From assembly GCF_002741075.1 (NCBI RefSeq), contig NZ_CP016634.1, forward strand, positions 4,454,501-4,518,500: DNA of 64,000 nucleotides, in the 5' to 3' direction. The notes under the pieces are model-generated. The model had not been told where the DNA came from and ran no database searches. It worked only from the letters and a program-made list of their open reading frames with translations. This document shows, piece by piece, positions 56,202 through 63,792 of the stretch (the first letter of the stretch is position 1; each line of letters opens with the position of its first letter). A program made the translations under genes and the position numbers. Origin of the DNA: Pseudomonas putida (GTDB lineage Bacteria > Pseudomonadota > Gammaproteobacteria > Pseudomonadales > Pseudomonadaceae).

Positions 56202-56600
56202 GTGACTGATAGCTCTGTTGAGCACGAGTTGCTCCAGGAAGGAAAAATCTCTTCCGCTGGCACATCCCTGTCTCGACCTGAGATTGAGGCACTGCTCGCC
56301 GAACGCTTCCCCCGTAGACCGTACTGCCTTGTTGAGGACTGGCTTCTTTTCCACGTCGATGAGCCGCCTGAGTCGCTCGCGAGGGTTCGATCTGCAGGCC
56401 TGCAGCCGATGTTCCTGTACTCCCATTGCGTCACCTACGACAGCCAGGGGCGGTTCCCGCCTGGCGGATGGGTGCGGTCGACGCTGTGCAAGACCTATGA
56501 CGGCGTATGCATGTTTGAGACACGGAACACGGTGTATGTGTTGATCGGCCAAGGTCGCGAGCAAACTGCCTCGCTCAAGACAATATTCGGATTATTTTGA
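56202..56600 (+). CDS. Small hypothetical protein (DUF6957-like)
   Basis: This 132-residue protein starts at a GTG after CCGAGGTACTTG. The frame is open to an ATG at 56073, but that would put the palindrome inside the coding region. It contains YCLVEDWLLFHVDEPPESLARVRSAGL and VTYDSQGRFPPGGWVRSTLCKT then FETRNTVYVLIGQG. I associate this pattern with DUF6957 proteins of pseudomonads; the function is unknown. It begins a plus-strand run of three small genes. Confidence 0.65.
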   Translation: MTDSSVEHELLQEGKISSAGTSLSRPEIEALLAERFPRRPYCLVEDWLLFHVDEPPESLARVRSAGLQPMFLYSHCVTYDSQGRFPPGGWVRSTLCKTYDGVCMFETRNTVYVLIGQGREQTASLKTIFGLF

Positions 56601-56631
56601 CCCGCAAGCTCCGCCTGGCGGACTTGCCCAG

Positions 56632-57120
56632 ATGAGATTCACGATGTTCCGCATTAGCACGCAAGACCAGGCTGGCCCCGTGGGTATGTTTGGGGATGGC
56701 CTCGCTCACTTTCATGCAGTCACCCGATCCCTGGCGACGCACTGGTATCACGTCAGCCTCAAGCGCCAGCACGAGGATCGGTTCGTCGACTATGAAGAGA
56801 TGCTCAACGATGAGCCGCGACTCATGGAGTTGCTGTTGGCTCAGAACGAGTGCCTGGTGGTACAGGATGTTCAAGTCATGACTCCCGGCTGGATGAACAA
56901 GGGCACTGGTTGGAAGATGGAGAAGCTCAAGTCGTTGTCGATGGGCTACGACCGTGCAGAAGTGCCCATCTGTGTGCTTGAGGTCGAGAGCGGCGCCGTA
57001 TACGTCGATACGCACGAGCCTAGGCTTGATGTCGAGTCCCTGACCGGCGTGAAGGAGCTGTACCGACGTCGTGCCACAAAGCCGAATGCCGGGGCTGAAC
57101 CTCGGAGTTCTCACTCGTGA
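56632..57120 (+). CDS. Hypothetical island protein
   Basis: This 162-residue soluble protein is not recognised. It starts at an ATG 31 nt after the previous stop; a second ATG four codons later is possible. It has a mixed alpha/beta composition (HWYHVSLKRQHEDRFVDYEEML; VPICVLEVESGAVYVDTHEPRLDV). Its stop overlaps the next gene's GTG by 4 nt, indicating an operon with the gene at 57117. Confidence 0.6.
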   Translation: MRFTMFRISTQDQAGPVGMFGDGLAHFHAVTRSLATHWYHVSLKRQHEDRFVDYEEMLNDEPRLMELLLAQNECLVVQDVQVMTPGWMNKGTGWKMEKLKSLSMGYDRAEVPICVLEVESGAVYVDTHEPRLDVESLTGVKELYRRRATKPNAGAEPRSSHS

Positions 57121-57506
57121 CAGATATCAACACTGTCGCGGTCGACTTCCATGTGAAGCGCTTTAGCGACTTCGATCTGCTACGGATTGCTCGAGCGGTG
57201 AACCAGGACTATGAGTCCCTGGTAACTGCCTATCTTGTAAACGTCCAGATTCACGCGTGCAGCGCCGTGGGCATTGTATTTGGCCACCTACTTGAGCACC
57301 CGACTGGTAGGTTCGCAGACGGCCACCTGATCCGCACATCTGACATTCAGTCTGTGGCCAAAGAAGGGAGGTTCTGGGTTATCACGACCCTTAACTCCAG
57401 GTACGTGGTGGCTACGTTTAGGAAAGATGGGGGGCGGCGAAGCCTTCAAGAGTTTCGGCGTTTGGCAGGTGATCGCTATATGCCAACACCCAACCGTCTC
57501 CAGTGA
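57117..57506 (+). CDS. Hypothetical island protein
   Basis: This 129-residue protein starts at a GTG (GTGA overlap with the previous stop). It has no membrane span or clear motif. The sequence DLLRIARAVNQDYESLVTAY and GRFWVITTLNSRYVVATFRK suggests a small alpha/beta fold. Its function is unknown. The 267 nt that follow hold no recognisable gene, only GC-rich sequence. Confidence 0.6.
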   Translation: MTDINTVAVDFHVKRFSDFDLLRIARAVNQDYESLVTAYLVNVQIHACSAVGIVFGHLLEHPTGRFADGHLIRTSDIQSVAKEGRFWVITTLNSRYVVATFRKDGGRRSLQEFRRLAGDRYMPTPNRLQ

Positions 57507-57773
57507 TTTATAAAATCGAGCTTGGTCACGCTGAGCTGTACCCACCCGCTAGACTGGTCGAGCGGCTCAGCAAAATGCACCGCTAAGTCCTGGGCGTGCC
57601 CCTCTGGGGCCGGCTGTCGTAAACCGAGCCCGGCTTTGCCGGTCTCGGCCCCGTTGGGGGCGTCCATCCTCACGCCTCTCGGCCATCCCTGGCCGGCGCG
57701 CTCTGCTTGCCATTTTGATCGCAAATCACACCATGGCCGGGGCCTCTACTCCTTCTGGAAAGCCTTGAGCACT

Positions 57774-58168
57774 ATGAGTCAGTCCCCGGAAGCCCTTCCC
57801 GAGATCGATATTGGGGAGTTTCGTCAGCGCTACCCTCAGATGTTCTCTGATCTTGGCGTCGATGAGATTTGCTGTGGCCCAGGTGGGAAGAACATCCTCC
57901 TCGCGCTTTGCGACACATTGCAGGTTCACTTGGTTCGGCACCCAGAGGTGATGCCCGTTACCGTCTCGCAGATCAAATCCAAATTAGGCGAGCTGCACTT
58001 TTCTACGATGGCGGGGACGCGTACTGCCGAGGCGCCGTTGATGTGGCCATCGAGCTATCGCTGAAGACCTGCTCGTTCTGTAGCTCCCCAGGAAAACGGG
58101 TGGGCACAGCGTGGGTCAGCACGCTTTGCTCGGCACATAGCATTATTGCTTCGCTCGTTTCTGAGTAG
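57774..58168 (+). pseudogene. Frameshifted small gene (phage/island family)
   Basis: The first ~76 codons (MSQSPEALPEIDIGEFRQRY ... KSKLGEL) read in one frame and end at a stop at 58064. The continuation YDGGDAYCRGAVDVAIELSL, TCSFCSSPG and VSTLCSAHS reads in another frame to 58168. The join falls at a run of four T (57999-58002); one extra T restores LHFFYDGGD. The two CxxC-type pairs suggest a zinc ribbon in the intact protein. Either a real mutation or a homopolymer sequence error. Confidence 0.65.
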
Positions 58169-58223
58169 CGGTCGGTGTGGTCAGAATGTACTCTTGCACG
58201 ACCGACCATTTAGGAAGCTAACA

Positions 58224-58589
58224 ATGTCTCGTCTCGCAGAATTCCGTCGCCTTGAGCAGCAGCTTGCCCAGCAACTCGCTGAGTTGGAAGCCATGAAAAG
58301 TGACGGCGCTATCCAGGCTGAAATGGAGTTTGAAGACAAACTCCGTGCATTGCTTGGTGAGTACGGCTACAGCCTCCGCGAGGTAGTCAACATTCTTGAC
58401 CCACAAGCAGGCACTCGCCGTCAGGCCCCCCAGGCCCAAGAGAAGTCGACTCGCAAGCCGCGTGAAGTGAAGGTCTACAAAAACCCGCACAACGGTGAAG
58501 TCGTGCAGACTAAAGGCGGCAACCACGCCGTTCTGAAGGCATGGAAAGCTGAGCATGGCGCTGAGACCGTGGAATCGTGGCTGCAGTAA
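58224..58589 (+). CDS. MvaT/H-NS-family xenogeneic silencer carried on the island
   Basis: This 121-residue protein has the MvaT layout. The N-terminal coiled coil (about 1-60; LAEFRRLEQQLAQQLAELEAMKSD ... EFEDKLRALLGEYGYSLREVVNILDP) drives oligomerisation. The C-terminal DNA-binding domain (about 80-121) has YKNPHNGEVVQTKGGNHAVLKAWKAEHGAETVESW, including the GGN minor-groove loop. TAGGAAGC precedes the ATG. An island-borne MvaT homologue may silence island genes or join the host MvaT/TurA pool. Confidence 0.92.
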   Translation: MSRLAEFRRLEQQLAQQLAELEAMKSDGAIQAEMEFEDKLRALLGEYGYSLREVVNILDPQAGTRRQAPQAQEKSTRKPREVKVYKNPHNGEVVQTKGGNHAVLKAWKAEHGAETVESWLQ

Positions 58590-58730
58590 GCACAGCGCCT
58601 TGACGTGATGACGGCCCTCTAGTTAGCCTCATCTGGTACGTATCCGGCACCGATACCTCTCTGAGGAAAAGACCTCTTCACGACACTCTAAACCCCGTCA
58701 TGGACAGCCGGCAACCCCGAGCAAGACTTT

Positions 58731-58758
58731 GAAAAACCGCCAACCCTGGCGTTTTTTT
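58731..58758. terminator. Bidirectional intrinsic terminator
   Basis: AAAAACCGCCA and TGGCGTTTTTTT form a stem around ACCC. A runs on one side and T runs on the other suit both the mvaT-like gene and the convergent SnoaL-like gene. Confidence 0.85.
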
Positions 58759-58829
58759 CTACTCGTGATCCGGGTTGCCAGAGGGCGTAACTGGTCTGCT
58801 CATTGGTAGGTAGAGCTTGGCCACCAGAT

Positions 58830-59195
58830 CTACTGTTTGTAGTAGGTGTTTTTGCGGAGAATTTTATCTCCGGAAAACTCCCAGACGTCGCACCCCAGAA
58901 CGTCCAGTTTCCCACCATCTGGCAAGGTCGCGACCACTCGAAATTCAGTCACCGCTTGATTTGCAGCGATCCAGCTCATGCCTTCCATCCACTGGATATC
59001 AGGGCTGGCGGTGAACCTTGCCTTGAGGGCCTCCCTAATGGCGTCTCTGCCCTTCGTGAGAGTGCCTCGGCCATTGCCACCGCTCGCGCTTATCAGCTCA
59101 CCTTCTGTGTGAAAAAAGCTAACGACTTTCTCGGCGTCATGCTCGTTGAAGGCGGCAACGATGTCGTCTAAAAGTTCTGTTGTCAGTGTGGTCAT
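58830..59195 (-). CDS. SnoaL/NTF2-like protein
   Basis: This 121-residue protein has an NTF2-like cone fold signature: LLDDIVAAFNEHDAEKVVSFFHTEGELISASGG (about 6-38), GRDAIREALKARFTASPDI and WEFSGDKILRKNTYY at the C-terminus. Such proteins bind or transform small ligands (polyketide cyclases, isomerases), with loose specificity. It is the last gene of a minus-strand run with the NCS1 transporter, small membrane protein and amidohydrolase, so it may act on the same compound. Confidence 0.82.
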   Translation of the reverse strand: MTTLTTELLDDIVAAFNEHDAEKVVSFFHTEGELISASGGNGRGTLTKGRDAIREALKARFTASPDIQWMEGMSWIAANQAVTEFRVVATLPDGGKLDVLGCDVWEFSGDKILRKNTYYKQ

Positions 59196-59252
59196 TCCGA
59201 TACCTGGATTCATTAAAGGTGATGCCCGCCAGATTTAGCTGGCGGGCTTGTT

Positions 59253-60698
59253 TCAGATAGGTGGGGTACTGTGCTCTTCAGGCTGATAGACCTTTTCAGT
59301 CTTTGGGTAGCCACCTTTACCAGACGGAATCACTACGAGTCGAGTAACGAGCAGGAATACTACGCTCGCTACCACCGCCGCCAAAATGGAAGCAGGTATC
59401 AACGGGTATGGAGCGTTGGAAGCAAAGGTCAGTGGGTTTAGAACGTAAATATAAGATGCAACACCAGCAACCATAGCCAAGACTGCTGCCGGGTTCACGC
59501 CTTTCCAATAACGATAGATTGGCTCGCTTTCGTCAAACAGACCCCGCACATTGATTTTCCCTCTCCTCAAGAGATAGTAATCAGTAATCTGAATGCCACA
59601 AAGCGGAGCGAAGCCAACTCCAATAAAGCCGAGGAACGCAGAGAAGTTATTGAAGAACAGGTTCGGTATTGCCAGACCAATAATCGCGATAGGCGTGATG
59701 ATTATAACCAGGAGTACCTTCCACGAAATCTCTTCGAATACTTTGTAGTGGCGCAAGCCCAGAGCGGAGCAGTAGATACCGGCTACTGCTGTGCCCAGGT
59801 TTGCTGCAGTGACGAAGGCCAACGAGATAATGGCGTAGGTCGGCCCGCCTACCGTTCGAAGCCATTCTGATGGGTCTGAAACTTTCAGAACCAGAACACC
59901 TGCCACCCCAATCAAACTCAACGCTGCGACTGAACCACCCAGCCCTAGCATCGCCGGCACAGCGGCTTTTTTGCCGTTAGGAACCATTCGGGACATCGCC
60001 CCTATGTATGGCCACCAAGACAGCGATGCTGCGATGCCTAGTTCCAGGCCCGTCACGAAATTCCATACAGGGTCAGCCGAGGCCTGCGCTGGCTTTGCCA
60101 TCGCCAAATCGTCCCAGCGCTCGTTCACGATGATGTACAGCATCCAGAGGCCAACGAAAACATGGGCTACCAAAATTTTCGCAACTCGATCTACACCGCC
60201 AGAACCTCTGAGTAGCAGTAGCATTACCAAGACGCAAGCGAAGAGCGTAGCGCACGGCTCAACGATACCACTGTGTGCGGGGGTAGTGAGGCCAACGGCG
60301 ACTAAGAATTGGGCTGTGGATTTTCCGAAGAAAATTAGCAGCAGACAGTTCCAGCCAAGGATGGATAGGAATTGTAAGCTTGCGGGGATAACCCACCCCT
60401 TGGTGCCAAAAGCAGGCTTGCTCGAGGCAATGGAGTCAACACCGAAACGGCAGCAAATGGGCAATGCTGCCAATACGGTGATCAGCATCCCGAACATACA
60501 TCCTGCAGTAAGGGCCGCAAATCCTTGACGGAAATTAAGGTAATAACCTACGTACTCACCAATGATGTAACACCAGGTAGCAGCTCCTGCCGTTGTAAGG
60601 GCGATGAGGAGTTGCCAGCTTCCCCAAACACGTTCTGCTGGAAGCAGAGGCCAGGCCGAGGTGTCGGCAACGGCTTCGGCCACATTGTGCTTAGTCAT
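59253..60698 (-). CDS. NCS1-type (purine-cytosine permease family) transporter
   Basis: This 481-residue inner-membrane protein has about twelve spans. Family marks are the early WPLLPAERVWGSWQLL segment, SKPAFGTKGWVIPASLQFLSILGWN (about 92-116), GLELGIAASLSWWPYIGAMSRM (about 217-238) and FGFAPL-like GVGFAPLCGIQITDYYLLRRG (about 376-396). NCS1 proteins import nucleobases, hydantoins, allantoin or related compounds with Na+ or H+. GGGGGTGG lies before the ATG, which overlaps the stop of a 50-residue membrane protein (ATGA). Confidence 0.88.
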   Translation of the reverse strand: MTKHNVAEAVADTSAWPLLPAERVWGSWQLLIALTTAGAATWCYIIGEYVGYYLNFRQGFAALTAGCMFGMLITVLAALPICCRFGVDSIASSKPAFGTKGWVIPASLQFLSILGWNCLLLIFFGKSTAQFLVAVGLTTPAHSGIVEPCATLFACVLVMLLLLRGSGGVDRVAKILVAHVFVGLWMLYIIVNERWDDLAMAKPAQASADPVWNFVTGLELGIAASLSWWPYIGAMSRMVPNGKKAAVPAMLGLGGSVAALSLIGVAGVLVLKVSDPSEWLRTVGGPTYAIISLAFVTAANLGTAVAGIYCSALGLRHYKVFEEISWKVLLVIIITPIAIIGLAIPNLFFNNFSAFLGFIGVGFAPLCGIQITDYYLLRRGKINVRGLFDESEPIYRYWKGVNPAAVLAMVAGVASYIYVLNPLTFASNAPYPLIPASILAAVVASVVFLLVTRLVVIPSGKGGYPKTEKVYQPEEHSTPPI

Positions 60699-60847
60699 GC
60701 CCACCCCCATACAGCCACGGCGACTGGGATAATAACCCCCAGAATAATGAGCCAGAACCATGTTGCGGTGTCAAAATCAGCTCCTTGATTTTGTTCTTCT
60801 TCGAGCAGAGCTATTCTTTGTTCAAGTTCGAGCGGTAAAGCACGCAT
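60695..60847 (-). CDS. 50-residue single-span membrane protein coupled to the NCS1 transporter
   Basis: The sequence starts MRALPLELEQRIALLEEEQN, then GADFDTATWFW, then a hydrophobic span LIILGVIIPVAVAVWGWA at the C-terminus. AGGAG lies 8 nt before the ATG. The stop overlaps the transporter ATG as ATGA, so translation is coupled. It has an acidic N-terminal amphipathic helix and one membrane span. I infer an accessory subunit of the transporter, like small partners of some symporters. Confidence 0.75.
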   Translation of the reverse strand: MRALPLELEQRIALLEEEQNQGADFDTATWFWLIILGVIIPVAVAVWGWA

Positions 60848-60910
60848 TTTATTATCTCCTGCAACCTTTTCTTGTGAGGGCCGGTCTTTGACAACCGGCT
60901 GAATTGGCAG

Positions 60911-62569
60911 TTAACAGGTAAGGTTAAGAGCCGCACGTCCTTGTGTGAGTACGTATTCCACTTTTATATTTCTAAGTTCATCAACTGGTACAGCAAATGG
61001 GTCTCTGTCCAGTGCAATGATATCGGCGAGCTTCCCAGGAGTGATGCTGCCTCGAATGTCTTCTTCTCCCATTGTGGCTGCTGCATCCAGGGTATGCATG
61101 CGCAGTGCCTGCTCCAAGGTGATCGCCTGCTCGGGATCGATGAAGCTGCCAGAGTAGGTTTGACGCTTTACGCAGCACCAGACACTGAAGAGGGGGTTCG
61201 TCGCTTCACGTTCAGAACCGATCCAGACGTCCGAACTGCCGGAAAGCTTCCAACCTTGGGCAAGGAGGTCTTTGAATGGGAAACGACCGATGCGTCCTGT
61301 GTCTCCGAGGTAATCGGGGAAGTATTCACCGAAGGTATAGATGAACACCGGCTGAGGGACAGGGATGATGCCCGCTGCAGCCCACGCTTCCATGGTCTTT
61401 TGGCGGGGCATGAAATTGCCAGCGTGCTCGATACGCATGCGGGTACGGCCACTACTGGCCCCGCCCATCGACTCAACGAGTTCACAGAGCCACTCCTGGG
61501 CACGGTCACCGTTAGCGTGGACTGCAAGTTGAAGCCCGCTTTTCTGAGACTGTTCGTAAGCTCGGCGGAAAAAGTATTTGGGGAATGCGATCTCTCCGCA
61601 CTGGCCATTCAGGCCCAGATAAGGGCAACTCACCGCAGCGCTTTTCGCGGAGAACCCCCCATCGGCAAACAGCTTTATCCCCTGCATGCGGATCATATGC
61701 TCAGAGGCATTGAGCTGGATTTTTTCCTGCCAGTTGCATGCCTCATCCAGCTCCATAGTGCCTGGCGCCCAAATGTAGACCCTCATAGCGACCGGCAGAG
61801 TACCTTCACATGCCATCTCGTCCATGCACTGGATGCCTTCGACGGTCTCCGAGATTTCGCCAATCGTGGTCACACCGAATCGCGTAAAATACTCGAAAAG
61901 GCCCGCTTTCAAGGCGCTTTTCAGGGTTGAACGGTCGCAACCTGGGAGAGGAAGCAACGTGTCCATCTCCTTGACCACTCCGGTTGGGTCGCCGTTTTCA
62001 TCGCGTTCAACGATAGGAAGCCCCGTGACACTGAACTCTGGTGGTACGTAATCGCGATCTATACCCGCGACTTCAAGGGCTTTGCTGTTCAGCACGGTGA
62101 TGTGTCCGCCGGCGCGGATGGCTATCGGATGTTCAAGGCTTACCGAATCGAGCTCTTCTCTGGTGGGGAGTCGTCCCTCCCGCAGCTTGCGGTCAAAGAA
62201 CAGGTTTCCTTGGCCGACAATCCATTCCCCAGGGGCTTTCTCGTCTCGGGCTTTGGCGAGCAAGGCGGACACATCTTCAATTGAAGAGCACTCCGGTGCT
62301 CGACAATCGATGGTGTTGAACGTTGTGCGGCATACCACTTCAGCATGGGCGTGGACGTCCACGAATCCTGGCATCAGGGTTCGATCACCAAGGTCGGTGA
62401 TGACGGTGGAGGGGGTGCGGAACTGCTCAACCTGATCGCGTCGGATCAGCCTCACAATTCGGTCGCCTCGAATGACGATACCTTGAGCATGCTGGTCAGC
62501 ATCCTGGCTCATGGTAATCACCTTGCCGCCGAGGAGAATTCTCTCGGATGGCGCATCTCTTTCGATCAT
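60911..62569 (-). CDS. YtcJ-type metal-dependent amidohydrolase (amidohydrolase 3 family)
   Basis: This 552-residue protein has the amidohydrolase layout: metal motif GFVDVHAHAEV (HxH, about 68-78), FADGGFSAKSA (about 307-317), LAVHANGDRAQEW (about 354-366), RIEHAG (about 382-387) and the late Asp in SGSSDVWIGSE (about 456-466). The C-terminal GSITPGKLADIIALDRDPF is the usual family end. YtcJ-like enzymes hydrolyse N-substituted or cyclic amides. GGAGAAG precedes the ATG. It is the first gene of the minus-strand module. Confidence 0.9.
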   Translation of the reverse strand: MIERDAPSERILLGGKVITMSQDADQHAQGIVIRGDRIVRLIRRDQVEQFRTPSTVITDLGDRTLMPGFVDVHAHAEVVCRTTFNTIDCRAPECSSIEDVSALLAKARDEKAPGEWIVGQGNLFFDRKLREGRLPTREELDSVSLEHPIAIRAGGHITVLNSKALEVAGIDRDYVPPEFSVTGLPIVERDENGDPTGVVKEMDTLLPLPGCDRSTLKSALKAGLFEYFTRFGVTTIGEISETVEGIQCMDEMACEGTLPVAMRVYIWAPGTMELDEACNWQEKIQLNASEHMIRMQGIKLFADGGFSAKSAAVSCPYLGLNGQCGEIAFPKYFFRRAYEQSQKSGLQLAVHANGDRAQEWLCELVESMGGASSGRTRMRIEHAGNFMPRQKTMEAWAAAGIIPVPQPVFIYTFGEYFPDYLGDTGRIGRFPFKDLLAQGWKLSGSSDVWIGSEREATNPLFSVWCCVKRQTYSGSFIDPEQAITLEQALRMHTLDAAATMGEEDIRGSITPGKLADIIALDRDPFAVPVDELRNIKVEYVLTQGRAALNLTC

Positions 62570-62700
62570 CGTTGCTTCTCCAGCGCGGAGCCTCAGGATG
62601 CTGGAGGACGGATTGGCCGTCGCACCAGACTCGCTAGCTACGGAAAACGTGATTTCCGACCTGAGGGATTCCGCTTTTGTTTTTTTTCTTAGCGAATTGA

Positions 62701-62730
62701 TACATAATCAGCAAAGAAATTGGTTGTCAA
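62701..62730 (-). promoter_or_regulatory. Candidate promoter of the amidohydrolase operon
   Basis: On the minus strand TTGACA (62730-62725) and TATGTA (62706-62701) are 18 nt apart, giving a leader of about 125 nt before the amidohydrolase ATG. The divergent CobW gene begins at 62775. Confidence 0.5.
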
Positions 62731-62774
62731 CGCCTTTTTCCACGGGTCGCTCAACGGCTGTTTGAGCGGAGTAG

Positions 62775-63758
62775 ATGTCAGGATCTGCCGTCGGAGTCAT
62801 CGCTATGAAAATCCCAGTCACTGTGCTAACCGGGTACTTGGGGGCCGGAAAGACAACGCTTCTCAGGCGGATGCTTACCGCACCTGGCGGTAGGCGCTAT
62901 GCAGTCATCGTCAACGAATTTGCAGAGCTTGGGATCGACTCAGAGCTGATTGAGAACAGAGATGAGCAGGTCATTCAGCTCAGCAATGGATGCCTGTGCT
63001 GTTCTGTTCGCGGCGATCTTTTGCACAGTCTAGAAATCCTGCTCGAGAAGGGTGGGTTCGATGCCCTCGTCATCGAGACAACAGGATTGGCCAACCCAGC
63101 ACCAATAGCTCAAACCTTCATGCTCGATGATGATTTGAACGACGACCTGGTATTGGATTCAGTGGTGTGTGTTGTCGATGGAGCACACATCGAAAGCTAC
63201 TGGAAGCGGCACCCCGAGATCGTCCAGCAACTGGCGTTTGCGGATACGGTCTTGCTGAACAAAGTCGAGACGCTTACCGGAAGCCAGGCTGACGCCGTCG
63301 AAGGTCTCTTGCGCAGATTGAGCCCCCAAGCCGAACACTTCCGAACACGCCATTGTGATCTGGACGTCTCCATACTCACCGGGCGTGGGTCTTTTACCCT
63401 GGAGACTCTTCGATTGGAAAATGGGGGGCAGTCAAAGCCCATTCTTCTCCACCGTCATGATGACGAAGTTGTGAGCGTTTCTCTGACGACTGAGAAGGAA
63501 GTTGTACCAGACCGATTCATGGGGTTCATCCAGACCCTGCAGCGCGAGTACGGTGAAGACCTTCTTCGATACAAAGGGATTTTGGCTTTTACCAATGAGC
63601 CGCGCCGCTTCGTATTTCAAGGTGTTCAGGCGATGGCTGACGGTGATGTCCAGCGGCTTTGGGCTGACGGCGAGCCACGTGTTAGCAAGCTCGTCTTCAT
63701 TGGCCGCAATCTTGAATCTGAAGCGCTACGCAGCTCATTTGAAGCCTGCCTTCGTTAA
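62775..63758 (+). CDS. CobW/COG0523-family GTPase (metal chaperone type)
   Basis: This 327-residue G3E-family GTPase has Walker A TGYLGAGKTTLLRRML (about 19-34), the metal-binding motif GCLCCSVRGDLL (about 72-83, CxCC), Walker B/switch VIETTGLANPAPI (about 98-110) and guanine motif LLNKVETL (about 154-161). The C-terminal CobW_C domain has FTNEPRRFVFQGVQ. Members load metals into target enzymes. An ATG at 62805 (MKIPVTVLTGY) is an alternative start with a weaker ribosome site. ribB follows 35 nt later. Confidence 0.88.
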   Translation: MSGSAVGVIAMKIPVTVLTGYLGAGKTTLLRRMLTAPGGRRYAVIVNEFAELGIDSELIENRDEQVIQLSNGCLCCSVRGDLLHSLEILLEKGGFDALVIETTGLANPAPIAQTFMLDDDLNDDLVLDSVVCVVDGAHIESYWKRHPEIVQQLAFADTVLLNKVETLTGSQADAVEGLLRRLSPQAEHFRTRHCDLDVSILTGRGSFTLETLRLENGGQSKPILLHRHDDEVVSVSLTTEKEVVPDRFMGFIQTLQREYGEDLLRYKGILAFTNEPRRFVFQGVQAMADGDVQRLWADGEPRVSKLVFIGRNLESEALRSSFEACLR

Positions 63759-63792
63759 CTCCGTACTCCACTCTTAGGCGACCAATAACAAT

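Noticed and set aside
57869..58168. A separate gene in the second frame after 57869
   Set aside because: Its first ~45 codons are Arg-rich nonsense overlapping the real upstream frame. Only its 3' half looks like protein, so a frameshift is the simpler explanation.
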